Positions 27,603 through 34,862 of a DNA stretch of 51,128 nt are shown here, one piece after another. The position numbers and the translations under genes were made by a program. This DNA comes from Alphaproteobacteria bacterium (lineage in GTDB: Bacteria > Pseudomonadota > Alphaproteobacteria > Micropepsales > Micropepsaceae). The stretch's first letter is position 1. Every line of letters begins with the position of its first letter. The notes below the pieces were generated by a model. It made no database searches and was not told the DNA's origin. It saw only the letters and a program-made list of their open reading frames with translations. The stretch lies in contig JAFBAL010000004.1 in the NCBI GenBank assembly GCA_019247845.1, forward strand, positions 1-51,128, read 5' to 3'.

Positions 27603-28489
27603 CCGCGGTCGTTGACCCTCAGCCGCAGTCCCCGCCACTCGCCGCGCCGCACGGCCAGGGCAAGGAACACCGCCGCCGCCGTCAGGCACGCGCCGACCGC
27701 CACGATCGAACCTTCGGCGCCGAAGGCCCCGCCGGTCAGCGTCGCGGGACCGTGGAGCGCGGTCGTATAGAGGCCCTTGAAGTCGTTGCCCGACACCGCC
27801 GCGCCGAAGATCGCGCCTTCCGTGAAGTTCCAGCCGAAATGCAGGCCGATGGCGAGCCACAGGCTGCGCGTCCACATGTAACACGCCGCGAGCAGCAGCC
27901 CGGCCTCGAGCGCGATGGCTATGCCGCTCTGCAGCGTCGCACCGGGATTGCCCAGATGCGCCGCCCCGAACAGCGCGGCCGAGACGATCAGCGCCACCAG
28001 GCTTCCGAACATCTCCTCGAAGATGCGGAAGATCACGCCGCGCATCAGAAGCTCTTCGCCGATACCGGCGAGCAGCGCCATGTTGGCGGGCGCGAGCAGC
28101 GAGTTGCCCGGCGTCGCGGCGAAGCTCGCGACGCCGAGCGCGGACAGGACCGCCATGGTGAGCGCGAACAGGCCGAAGCCGATCGCGGCGCCGCCGATCA
28201 GTCCCGCCGGCGCGCGCGACGGCGCGAGCTCGGTTACCTTGCGGTGCTCCATCATCCGCACGGACAGCCAATAGACGAGAAGGATCGCAAGCGCCGAAGC
28301 GAGCGAGAGCCCGATCGCCGCCGCCACCTTGTCGGGCCCGGGCACCAGCGGCATGACCTTCAGCGGCACGATTTGCGCCGCCACCTCGATCGCGATCAGA
28401 ACCGCGAACAGCGCGACGAGCCGGAAGATGCGGTTGTCGAAGATGCGCCGCGGCAGCGACGGTGTCGGATCGAGTGCGATGCTGGTCAT
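27599..28489 (-). CDS. CPBP family intramembrane metalloprotease
   Basis: A 296-residue membrane protein with about eight spans and the CPBP (Abi/Rce1-like) active site: Glu145-Glu146 and Arg150 in GEELLMRG, His178 in FGAAHLG, and His217 in LHFGWN. Rce1-type proteases cleave membrane-embedded substrates, and bacterial relatives have roles in bacteriocin immunity or envelope maintenance. The ATG at 28489 is taken because the upstream in-frame region is the hairpin repeat. Its stop overlaps the end of the hydrolase remnant by four bases. No bacteriocin gene is visible nearby. Confidence 0.85.
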   Translation of the reverse strand: MTSIALDPTPSLPRRIFDNRIFRLVALFAVLIAIEVAAQIVPLKVMPLVPGPDKVAAAIGLSLASALAILLVYWLSVRMMEHRKVTELAPSRAPAGLIGGAAIGFGLFALTMAVLSALGVASFAATPGNSLLAPANMALLAGIGEELLMRGVIFRIFEEMFGSLVALIVSAALFGAAHLGNPGATLQSGIAIALEAGLLLAACYMWTRSLWLAIGLHFGWNFTEGAIFGAAVSGNDFKGLYTTALHGPATLTGGAFGAEGSIVAVGACLTAAAVFLALAVRRGEWRGLRLRVNDRG

Positions 28490-28507
28490 GGTTTGCCCCT
28501 GTGTTTG

Positions 28508-28600
28508 TCCTCCCCCGTTTACGGGGGAGGTGGCGCGCAGCGCCGGAGGGGGCCCCCTCCGCCTCGCCGCGCTCGGCACCTCCCCCGTTTCGCGGGGAAG
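28508..28600. repeat. Hairpin-rich intergenic repeat (REP-like)
   Basis: Three palindromic parts lie in under 100 bases: a nine-base perfect stem CCTCCCCCG / CGGGGGAGG with a TTTA loop at 28508-28529; an 18-base palindrome CGGAGGGGGCCCCCTCCG; and an imperfect copy of the first hairpin (CCTCCCCCG ... CGGGGAAGG) near the right end. The linking text (GGTGGCGCGCAGCGCCGGAG) is typical of high-copy intergenic elements of alphaproteobacteria. It separates two minus-strand genes and could act as a transcript-end structure. Confidence 0.7.
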
Positions 28601-28606
28601 GATAAG

Positions 28607-30439
28607 TTAGATCAAATCGCGCAAGGTGACTTTCACGTCGCCTTTGCCCTTCACCGCGAAGGTGACGACCGTGCCCGGCGCGTCGTCGCGCAGCCGGCGC
28701 CGCAGCTCGTAGAGCTTGAGCGAGCCCGCGGGCCTGCCGTCGACGGCGGTGACGACGTCGCCGGCCTTGAGCCCCGCCGCCTCGGCCGGCGCGCCGCTCA
28801 TCGCGTCGATCACCTTGAAGCCGCTCGGGTCCAGGTTCAGCCACACGCCTGCGCGGTCGAAGGTGTCGAGATCGGCGATCGGCCCCGCGATGGGCTTCAG
28901 GTAGATGAGCTGGTGCGGATAATCGAGCGTCACGACGTAGCGCTTCAGCACGCCGGCGCCGATATTGCCGGCGAGCGCCGCGTCGCTGTTGGAGCCGGCG
29001 GTGTCCGTCGAAAGCTCCGCAACCGGATGCTCGATCGTGAACGCGCCGAGCGTCAGGGGCGCGCCGCGCAGCACGACGGAACGCGTCGGGCCGCCGATGC
29101 CCCATCCGGTCACGCCGCCGACCGACTTGGCCGAGCCGGCGCTCAGGCCGTTCGCCTTGACGAAGGGCGTGTTCAGGGTGAGCGACATGCGCGCGCCGGT
29201 GTCGACGATGAAGCCGCCCTTGTGGCCCGCATAGCTCGCCTGGACGATCAGCGTGTTGCCGTAGAACTCGAACGGAACCGGCGTACCCGCACCCTTGGCA
29301 TCGAACTTGGCGGGGTCGATGAAGGTCAGCGTCCGCGCGCCGTAGTCGACGACGGTCACGAAGCGGCGGAAGGTCTCGAAGCCGACCATGCCGTCGCAGG
29401 TCAGGCCTTCGGCCGGCGCCAGGTCGTTGAGCGGCGCCACCGGCACCACCTGCTCGGCGATGGTGGCTTGGCCGATGGTCAGCGCCCGCACCTTGGTCAG
29501 CCCGAAGTCCATGTGGCCCGAGCCGCCGCCGTTGCCCTGCATGTGTCCGACGCTCTCAAGGCCCAGCGCCTGCGCGGTGGGCGGCGTCACCACGTTCACG
29601 CCGCCGCTGTCGAAGATGAAGGTGAACGGCTTTCCGTTCACCGCGACGCGCGCGTAGATGTGGTTGTTGATCAGCTCGAAGGGCAGCGTGGTCGAAGCCG
29701 CGCCGCCCGCGATGGAGAAATCCGCGACCTTGTTCGTCGGCATCGCGAAGACCGCGTCGGCGGGCATCGCTTCGAACGTCGCCGAGGCGATGGTCTGGAC
29801 CTGGTCGTATTTGGCGTCGCCCATGCTGATCCGCGCCTTGGCGGGAAGCTCGACGCCGTCATAGAGGCGGTAGTCGGACAGCGTGGTCGTGGCGACCTGC
29901 GGCCCCTGCTGCTCGACGACGCGCGCCAGCAGATGCGTCTTGCCGTCGAACCAGGCGTCGAAGCTCTTGCCGCCCTTGGGCGTGACGGTCAGCACGTCGA
30001 AGCTCGCGCCGCCGTCGGTCTTGGTGCCGTCGGAGACGATGCCGGCGCCGCCGACATCCGCGCGCCACCACATGTTCGCGCGGCGATAGCCCTCGTTGAA
30101 GGCGAGAAGCCGCGAGTCTCCGCCGTCCTGCTGCGTCACGGTGCCGGACTGATCGCGGACCCAGGTATGCGCGCCGTCGAAGCCCTGCGTCTGCGTCGCG
30201 GGACCGATCTTGGCGTCGTCGACCCAGCGCCCGGCGCCGAGATCGTCGACCGAGACGATGCTGCCGGTCATGCCCTGGCCGTCATAGGCGTATTGGATCT
30301 TCAGCGCCGCCTTGCCGTCCCAGGCCTTGCCGCCCGAGGCCTGCTTGTTGGCGGCCAGCACATCCGCGGCCGTCATGGCGAAGGCGGGCGAAGCGACGAC
30401 GCTTGCGGCGAGCGCGAATGTGACGAAATTGGTGCGCAT
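28607..30439 (-). CDS. Exported two-lobed aspartyl protease with PDZ domain
   Basis: A 610-residue protein: signal peptide (TFALAASVVASPAFA), an N-terminal outer-membrane-lipoprotein-like beta region to about residue 255, then two retropepsin-like halves with active-site motifs FIFDSGGVNVV (Asp277) and FIVDTGARMSLTL (Asp413), and a C-terminal PDZ domain (about 520-605: GFKVIDAMSGAPAEAAGLKAGDVVTAVDG). Two DTG-type halves in one chain let it act as a monomer, unlike the single-copy protease at 21731. The first motif is DSGG rather than DTG/DSG-S, which may weaken it. The ATG at 30439 has a GGGAGA site. Confidence 0.82.
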   Translation of the reverse strand: MRTNFVTFALAASVVASPAFAMTAADVLAANKQASGGKAWDGKAALKIQYAYDGQGMTGSIVSVDDLGAGRWVDDAKIGPATQTQGFDGAHTWVRDQSGTVTQQDGGDSRLLAFNEGYRRANMWWRADVGGAGIVSDGTKTDGGASFDVLTVTPKGGKSFDAWFDGKTHLLARVVEQQGPQVATTTLSDYRLYDGVELPAKARISMGDAKYDQVQTIASATFEAMPADAVFAMPTNKVADFSIAGGAASTTLPFELINNHIYARVAVNGKPFTFIFDSGGVNVVTPPTAQALGLESVGHMQGNGGGSGHMDFGLTKVRALTIGQATIAEQVVPVAPLNDLAPAEGLTCDGMVGFETFRRFVTVVDYGARTLTFIDPAKFDAKGAGTPVPFEFYGNTLIVQASYAGHKGGFIVDTGARMSLTLNTPFVKANGLSAGSAKSVGGVTGWGIGGPTRSVVLRGAPLTLGAFTIEHPVAELSTDTAGSNSDAALAGNIGAGVLKRYVVTLDYPHQLIYLKPIAGPIADLDTFDRAGVWLNLDPSGFKVIDAMSGAPAEAAGLKAGDVVTAVDGRPAGSLKLYELRRRLRDDAPGTVVTFAVKGKGDVKVTLRDLI

Positions 30440-30493
30440 GGATTCTCCCGTTTTGGCAGGCGACAGGTGGTAGGCCCGAACTCCCGCCGCAAT

Positions 30494-31345
30494 ATGCAAG
30501 CCGCGCATGGCTGGGTTGCCGCGGCGCTCACGGCGCTGATTCTATCAACCGGGCCAGCGGCTTGCGCGCCCAAGCGGATCGTCTCGACCTTCCTCTGCAC
30601 CGACGAATACGTCTTCCGGCTGGTGCCGCGCGGGCAGATCGCGGCGCTGTCCTTCGAGGCGACGGACCGCCATCCCGTGGTCTCGACCATCGCCGACGCG
30701 GCCGCCGGCATCCCCGCCATCCGTCCCTCGGCCGAGACGGTGATGACCTTCGATCCCGATCTGGTGGTGATGTATGCCGGCACCATGCCCGCGCTGCACG
30801 CCGCCCTCGACCGCGCGCATGTGCCGGTGCTCGACGTGCCCTGGGCGAATTCGCTTTCGGATATCCGCCGCGTGACCGCGTTGCTGGGCGACAAGCTCGG
30901 TGCCCGCGAGCGCGCGCGCGCGCTGCTGAAAGAGATGGACGCGACGCTTGCCCGCGCGCGTGGCGCGGCGCCCAAGCCGCCGGTGCGCACGCTGGTCTAC
31001 GAGCCCAACGGCTATTCGGCGACGGGCGGCATGACGGGGGAGATCATGGCGCTGTCGGGCCTCGCCGACATGGGTGCGGTGCTCGGCCATACGCGCCTCG
31101 ACACCTTGCCCATCGAAGCCGTCATCGCGCACCCGCCGGAGCTTCTGATCCTGAGCGGCGATCCGCGTCTCATGAACTCCCGAGCCGACCTGGTGCAGCA
31201 TCATCCCGCGCTCGCCACCGTCCCCAGCACCGTCGCCTGGGCCGAACTGACGCCGCTCCTCTGTCCCGGTCCCTGGTCGGCGGACGCGGCCATGACCTTC
31301 ACGCGCCTGGCCGCGAAAGCGGTGACGACGAAGGGGAGGCGATGA
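30494..31345 (+). CDS. Periplasmic binding protein of a cobalamin/iron-type ABC importer (BtuF-like)
   Basis: A 283-residue exported protein with a signal peptide (AAALTALILSTGPAACAP) and the class III binding-protein layout: CAPKRIVSTFLCTDEYVFRL, then FDPDLVVMYAGTMPAL, a long linking helix, and AVIAHPPELLILSG. Class III proteins bind vitamin B12, haem or siderophores. It is the first gene of an apparent four-gene operon with a permease (31374), an ATPase (32348) and PPK2 (33052). I see no B12 riboswitch in the 54 bases upstream, so the ligand stays open. Confidence 0.8.
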   Translation: MQAAHGWVAAALTALILSTGPAACAPKRIVSTFLCTDEYVFRLVPRGQIAALSFEATDRHPVVSTIADAAAGIPAIRPSAETVMTFDPDLVVMYAGTMPALHAALDRAHVPVLDVPWANSLSDIRRVTALLGDKLGARERARALLKEMDATLARARGAAPKPPVRTLVYEPNGYSATGGMTGEIMALSGLADMGAVLGHTRLDTLPIEAVIAHPPELLILSGDPRLMNSRADLVQHHPALATVPSTVAWAELTPLLCPGPWSADAAMTFTRLAAKAVTTKGRR

Positions 31346-31373
31346 TGGCGGCGGCTATGACAACGAGGCGGCA

Positions 31374-32351
31374 ATGACGCGGCTTCTCGCCGTCCTCGCG
31401 CTGCTCACGCTCGGCTGTGCGGCGCTGTCGTTCTTCCTGGGCCCGGCGCATCTGGCTGTCGCCACGCTGCTGCAAGGCTTGTGGGACGGCGACGGTCTCG
31501 CCGGCACGGTGGCGCGCGAGATCCGCCTGCCGCGCACGGGTCTGGCGCTCGTCGTCGGCGCGGCGCTGGGCGCGAGCGGGGCGGCGCTGCAGGGCCTGTT
31601 CCGCAACCCGCTGGCCTCGCCCGACGTGACCGGCGTGACCTCCTGCGCAGGGCTGGGCGCGGTGCTCGCGCTTTATTTCGGCTTCGCGGCGAAAGCGCCG
31701 GCGCTGCTGCCCGCGTTCGCGATCGCGGGCGCGCTGGCTTCGGCCGCGGTCCTCTTCGTGCTGTCGCGGCGCGGCGCGGGAAGGGTGGCGCTGGTGCTGG
31801 CAGGCGTCGCGATCTCGAGCCTCGCCGTCGCGCTCACCGCGCTGGCGCTGACCTTCGCGGCCAACCCCTACGCGATGAGCGAGATGGTGTTGTGGATGAT
31901 GGGCTCGCTCAAGGACCGCACCGTGAGCGACCTCGTGCTGGCGACGCCGCTGGTCGCCATCGGCATCGCGCTTCTGATCAGCGCCGCGCGCGGCCTCGAC
32001 GCGCTCACCTTGGGCGAGGAGGCGGCGGCCAGCCTCGGCATCGGCGTGGGCTCGGTGCGCATGCGCGTGATCCTGGGGGTGGCGCTGGCGACGGGGGCGG
32101 CGACGGCGGCGGCGGGCGCGGTCAGCTTCGTCGGCCTGGTCGTGCCGCACCTCATCCGTCCGTTCACGGATCAACGCCCGTCGCTTCTGCTCTTGCCCTC
32201 GGCGCTGGGCGGCGCGCTGCTGGTGACCGCGTCCGACGTGCTGGTGCGCAGCATCGATCCGGGCGAGCAGCTTCGGCTGGGCGTCGTCACCGCGATGCTG
32301 GGCGCGCCGTTTTTCTTCTGGCTGATCCTCAAATTGGGGCGCGAGACATGA
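31374..32351 (+). CDS. FecCD-family ABC importer permease
   Basis: A 325-residue permease with about nine to ten hydrophobic spans. It contains REIRLPRTGLALVVGAALG and SGAALQGLFRNPLASPDVTG, the conserved FecCD/BtuC region, and FVGLVVPHLIRPF near the C-terminus, the coupling-helix area. BtuC-type permeases form dimers carrying metal-chelates through the inner membrane. It starts 29 bases after the binding protein and its end overlaps the ATPase start (ATGA). It is shorter at the N-terminus than many relatives but complete. Confidence 0.9.
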   Translation: MTRLLAVLALLTLGCAALSFFLGPAHLAVATLLQGLWDGDGLAGTVAREIRLPRTGLALVVGAALGASGAALQGLFRNPLASPDVTGVTSCAGLGAVLALYFGFAAKAPALLPAFAIAGALASAAVLFVLSRRGAGRVALVLAGVAISSLAVALTALALTFAANPYAMSEMVLWMMGSLKDRTVSDLVLATPLVAIGIALLISAARGLDALTLGEEAAASLGIGVGSVRMRVILGVALATGAATAAAGAVSFVGLVVPHLIRPFTDQRPSLLLLPSALGGALLVTASDVLVRSIDPGEQLRLGVVTAMLGAPFFFWLILKLGRET

Positions 32352-33055
32352 TCGCGTTCGAGGAGGCACGCGCGGCGTATGGCCTGAACGGCATCGACGC
32401 CGCGCTGCGCGCCGGAAAGGTGACGGGGATCGTCGGCCCGAACGGCGCCGGCAAGACCAGCCTGCTGCGCGCGGCGCTGGGCCTGTTGCCGCTGACCGGC
32501 GGCGCGGTGCTCATCCAGGACCGCAGCGCGAGCGGCTGGTCGCGCGAGACGCTGGCCCGCACCATCGCCTATCTGCCCCAGGGCGGCGAAGCGCATTGGC
32601 CGCTGCCGGCGCGCGAGCTGGTGGCGCTGGGCCGCTTGCCGCATCGCGACCGCGACGCGCGCGCCATCGACGCCGCGCTGGAGCGTGCCGACGCAACCGC
32701 CTTCGCCACGCGCTCTACGCATGAGCTTTCCGCCGGCGAGCGCGCCCGCGTGCTGCTCGCCCGGGCGCTGGCGACCGGAGCGCCGGCGCTGCTCGCCGAC
32801 GAGCCCGCGGCCTATCTCGACCCGGCGCACCAGCTGCGCCTGATGCAGCTTCTGCGCGACGAGGCCGGGCGCGGCGCCGCGGTGGCGGTGACCTTGCACG
32901 ACTTGGCCCTCGCCTCGCGCCATTGCGACGAGATCGTGGTGCTCGATGGCGGCCGCGTCGCCGCGCACGATTTGTCCGATCGAACGTTGTCGAAGGTGTT
33001 CGGGATCGAGGCGCTGCGCGTCGAGGGCGCGGTGGTGCCGTGGAGGGTGACATGA
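32348..33055 (+). CDS. ABC importer ATP-binding protein (FecE/BtuD-like)
   Basis: A 235-residue ATPase: Walker A GPNGAGKTS near residue 30, Q-loop YLPQGG, signature LSAGERARVLLARAL, Walker B ALLADEPAAYLDP and switch His in VTLHDLALASRH. The signature LSAGE replaces the common LSGGE or LSGGQ, a mild deviation compatible with function. It overlaps the permease gene upstream and the PPK2 gene downstream (four bases each), so all are co-translated. It energises the importer at 30494-32351. Confidence 0.88.
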   Translation: MIAFEEARAAYGLNGIDAALRAGKVTGIVGPNGAGKTSLLRAALGLLPLTGGAVLIQDRSASGWSRETLARTIAYLPQGGEAHWPLPARELVALGRLPHRDRDARAIDAALERADATAFATRSTHELSAGERARVLLARALATGAPALLADEPAAYLDPAHQLRLMQLLRDEAGRGAAVAVTLHDLALASRHCDEIVVLDGGRVAAHDLSDRTLSKVFGIEALRVEGAVVPWRVT

Positions 33056-33810
33056 GCGACGACCATCACCACTACAAGCGCAAGCTGCGCGACCTGCAGA
33101 TCGAGCTGGTCAAGCTGCAGCGCAAGCTGATCGCCGACGGCGCGCGGGTGCTTGTCCTCCTCGAGGGCCGCGACGGCGCGGGCAAGGACGGCACGATCAA
33201 GCGGCTGACCGAGCATATGAGCCCGCGCGAGACGCGCGTCTTCGCGCCCGGCAAGCCGTCGGGCCGCGAGCAGACGCAGTGGTACTTCCAGCGCTTCGTG
33301 CCGCAGCTGCCTGCGGCCGAGGAGTTCGTCGTCTTCAACCGCTCCTGGTACAACCGGGCCGGCGTCGAGCGGGTGATGGGGTTCTGCAGCGAGGGCGACG
33401 TCGCGGCGTTCTTCGACGCCGTCGTGCCGTTCGAGGAGCTGCTGGTGCGCGACGGCATCGAGCTTCGCAAATACTACCTCGACATCGACAAGGACGAGCA
33501 GGCGAAGCGCCTGGAGGCGCGGCGCGACAGCCCGCTCAAGCGCTGGAAGATCTCGCCCGTCGACGAAGCGGCGCAGGACAAGTGGCACGCCTATTCCAAG
33601 GCGCGCGACGAGATGTTCAAGCGCACCAGCCATGCCAAGGCGCCGTGGCGCGTCGTGCGCGCCGACGACAAGAAGACCGCGCGGCTCGAGCTGATGCGCG
33701 ACCTGCTCGACAGCTTCGACTACAAGGGCAAGGACAAGAAGCTCACCAGGCCCGACCGCGGGATCGTGTTCGAGTGGTCGAGGAAGGCGCAGAAGAAGAT
33801 CGCGTCCTGA
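33052..33810 (+). CDS. ppk2: Polyphosphate kinase 2
   Basis: A 252-residue PPK2 that transfers phosphate between polyphosphate and nucleotides. Walker A is EGRDGAGKDGTIKRL near residue 40, followed by the SGREQTQWYFQRF block and the second phosphate-binding segment FNRSWYNRAGVERVMGF, then SPLKRWKISPVDEAAQDKW, all standard for class I PPK2. The ATGA overlap with the transporter ATPase gene places it last in that operon. Whether it feeds ATP to import, or is only there for joint regulation, is unknown. Class (ADP or AMP preference) cannot be fixed by eye. Confidence 0.92.
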   Translation: MSDDHHHYKRKLRDLQIELVKLQRKLIADGARVLVLLEGRDGAGKDGTIKRLTEHMSPRETRVFAPGKPSGREQTQWYFQRFVPQLPAAEEFVVFNRSWYNRAGVERVMGFCSEGDVAAFFDAVVPFEELLVRDGIELRKYYLDIDKDEQAKRLEARRDSPLKRWKISPVDEAAQDKWHAYSKARDEMFKRTSHAKAPWRVVRADDKKTARLELMRDLLDSFDYKGKDKKLTRPDRGIVFEWSRKAQKKIAS

Positions 33811-34080
33811 TCAGTGCGGCGGCGTCCGGCGGTGATGATGCCGGCGCCTGGTCGCCGACGTGGCGTTGAGATCGCTGGACCCCGAGCCCGAGCCTGGACT
33901 TGCGCCCACCGTGCCCTTCGGCACGCCGGCCGCGTCGGTCGTCGCCTTTTCGTTGCCGCTGGTCGTGGTCTTGGGCGCGTCGACCGCGCCGGTGACGACG
34001 GTGCCTTGCGTGGAGTCCTGCGGATTCTGCGTGGGTGCCGCCGAGAGCATGGCGGCCAGGATGGCTGCGTGCATCACCAT
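33811..34080 (-). CDS. Small exported low-complexity protein
   Basis: An 89-residue protein with a short hydrophobic N-terminus (MHAAILAAMLSAAPT) followed by a Thr/Gly/Ser/Ala-rich mature part (GSGSGSSDLNATSATRR) and a histidine-rich basic end (RRRHHHRRTPPH). The composition suggests an exported, disordered peptide. The His cluster might bind metal, but this is speculation. No ribosome-binding site is convincing at either candidate ATG (34080 or 34074). It abuts the convergent ppk2 gene without a gap. Confidence 0.5.
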   Translation of the reverse strand: MVMHAAILAAMLSAAPTQNPQDSTQGTVVTGAVDAPKTTTSGNEKATTDAAGVPKGTVGASPGSGSGSSDLNATSATRRRHHHRRTPPH

Positions 34081-34104
34081 GGAAGGTAAACGCGCGGCAC
34101 CTGG

Positions 34105-34539
34105 TTAAGTGCCGCGACCGCGCCGGGCGCCCGCGACGGCCTGCGCCAGGGTGCGCGACTCCAGCACCTGCGCGGTCGCGTCGCGCGCCGCCAGCAGCAC
34201 CCTGCGGATGGCGCAGGTCGCCTCGTCCTCGCAATCGGGACATTTGTGATAGGCGGTGACGCTGACGCAGGGGCTGAGCGCGAGCGGTCCGTCGGTCTCG
34301 CGGATGATGTCGGCGAAGGTGATCTCTTTGGCCGGGCGGCCCAGGCGATAGCCGCCGGCGCGGCCGCGCAGGCTCTGCACGATGCCGCGCTTCTTCAGGC
34401 CGAGAAGGATCTGCTCCAGGAACTTGCGCGGCACGCCGGCTTCCTCGGCAATGTCGGCGATCATCATCGGCTCGCCGCCGCCCTTTCCGGCCAGCACGAT
34501 CAGCGCGTGAAGCGCATAGCGCGCCTTTTGCGACAGCAT
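34105..34539 (-). CDS. Rrf2-family regulator with Fe-S-type cysteines
   Basis: A 144-residue winged-helix repressor: LSQKARYALHALIVLA opening, recognition helix PRKFLEQILLGLKKRG, wing LRGRAGGYRLGRP, and a dimer helix. Four cysteines, C91, C100, C103 and C109, form the loop where IscR and RirA hold a [2Fe-2S] or [4Fe-4S] cluster (three Cys in those proteins). This suggests control of iron-sulphur or sulphur metabolism genes. The ATG at 34539 is chosen by family alignment; an ATG at 34569 would add ten residues. There is no adjacent isc/suf operon, so the regulon is unknown. Confidence 0.85.
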   Translation of the reverse strand: MLSQKARYALHALIVLAGKGGGEPMMIADIAEEAGVPRKFLEQILLGLKKRGIVQSLRGRAGGYRLGRPAKEITFADIIRETDGPLALSPCVSVTAYHKCPDCEDEATCAIRRVLLAARDATAQVLESRTLAQAVAGARRGRGT

Positions 34540-34764
34540 GAGCGAATACCGATAAACCCAAGCGATCATATGGTGATTTCGGGGATTCGGGTCAAGGAGA
34601 GGGGAGGAGAGGCCTGCCAACCGAAGCCGCGCGATGACGAAGACTGGCTCGCCAGGCGAAGCGCGCGGGGCTTGCCAAGGCGTCGCCGCGCGAAGCATGC
34701 ACCAGCCCGGCCTCGCGCTTGCGCGCTTCGCCGTGGCAGTCTCCGCTGCTGCGCGGCGAAGACT
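34540..34764. other. Intergenic gap between the Rrf2 gene and tRNA-Arg
   Basis: This 225-base stretch carries no convincing gene. It contains several GC-rich repeats of GCGAAG/CTTCGC, and the short phrase GAAGACTGGC occurs twice (near 34641 and 34760), the second touching the tRNA 3' end. No promoter or terminator could be picked out with confidence. Confidence 0.4.
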
Positions 34765-34840
34765 GGCGATCCCGGAGGGATTCGAACCCCCGACCTACGG
34801 TTTAGGAAACCGGTGCTCTATCCTGCTGAGCTACGGGATC
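34765..34840 (-). tRNA. tRNA-Arg (anticodon CCU)
   Basis: The minus strand folds as a complete cloverleaf of 76 bases including an encoded CCA. The acceptor GATCCCG pairs with CGGGATC, the D-arm is GCTC...GAGC, the anticodon loop TTCCTAA gives CCU, and the T-arm reads GGGGG-TTCGAAT-CCCTC. The discriminator is G73. Position 27-43 is a C-T mismatch at the base of the anticodon stem. The species reads AGG codons, which are rare in this GC-rich DNA. The gene lies just downstream of the peptide-transporter binding-protein gene. Confidence 0.95.
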
Positions 34841-34862
34841 GCGCGCGCAAGGAAGACCTAGC

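Noticed and set aside
27440..30493. A long plus-strand open frame running into the BtuF-like gene.
   Set aside because: The part before 30494 is antisense to the CPBP and aspartyl protease genes; the signal peptide starts at the ATG at 30494.
30440..30493. A cobalamin riboswitch before the BtuF-like gene.
   Set aside because: Only 54 bases separate the divergent genes, and no B12-box-like sequence is present.
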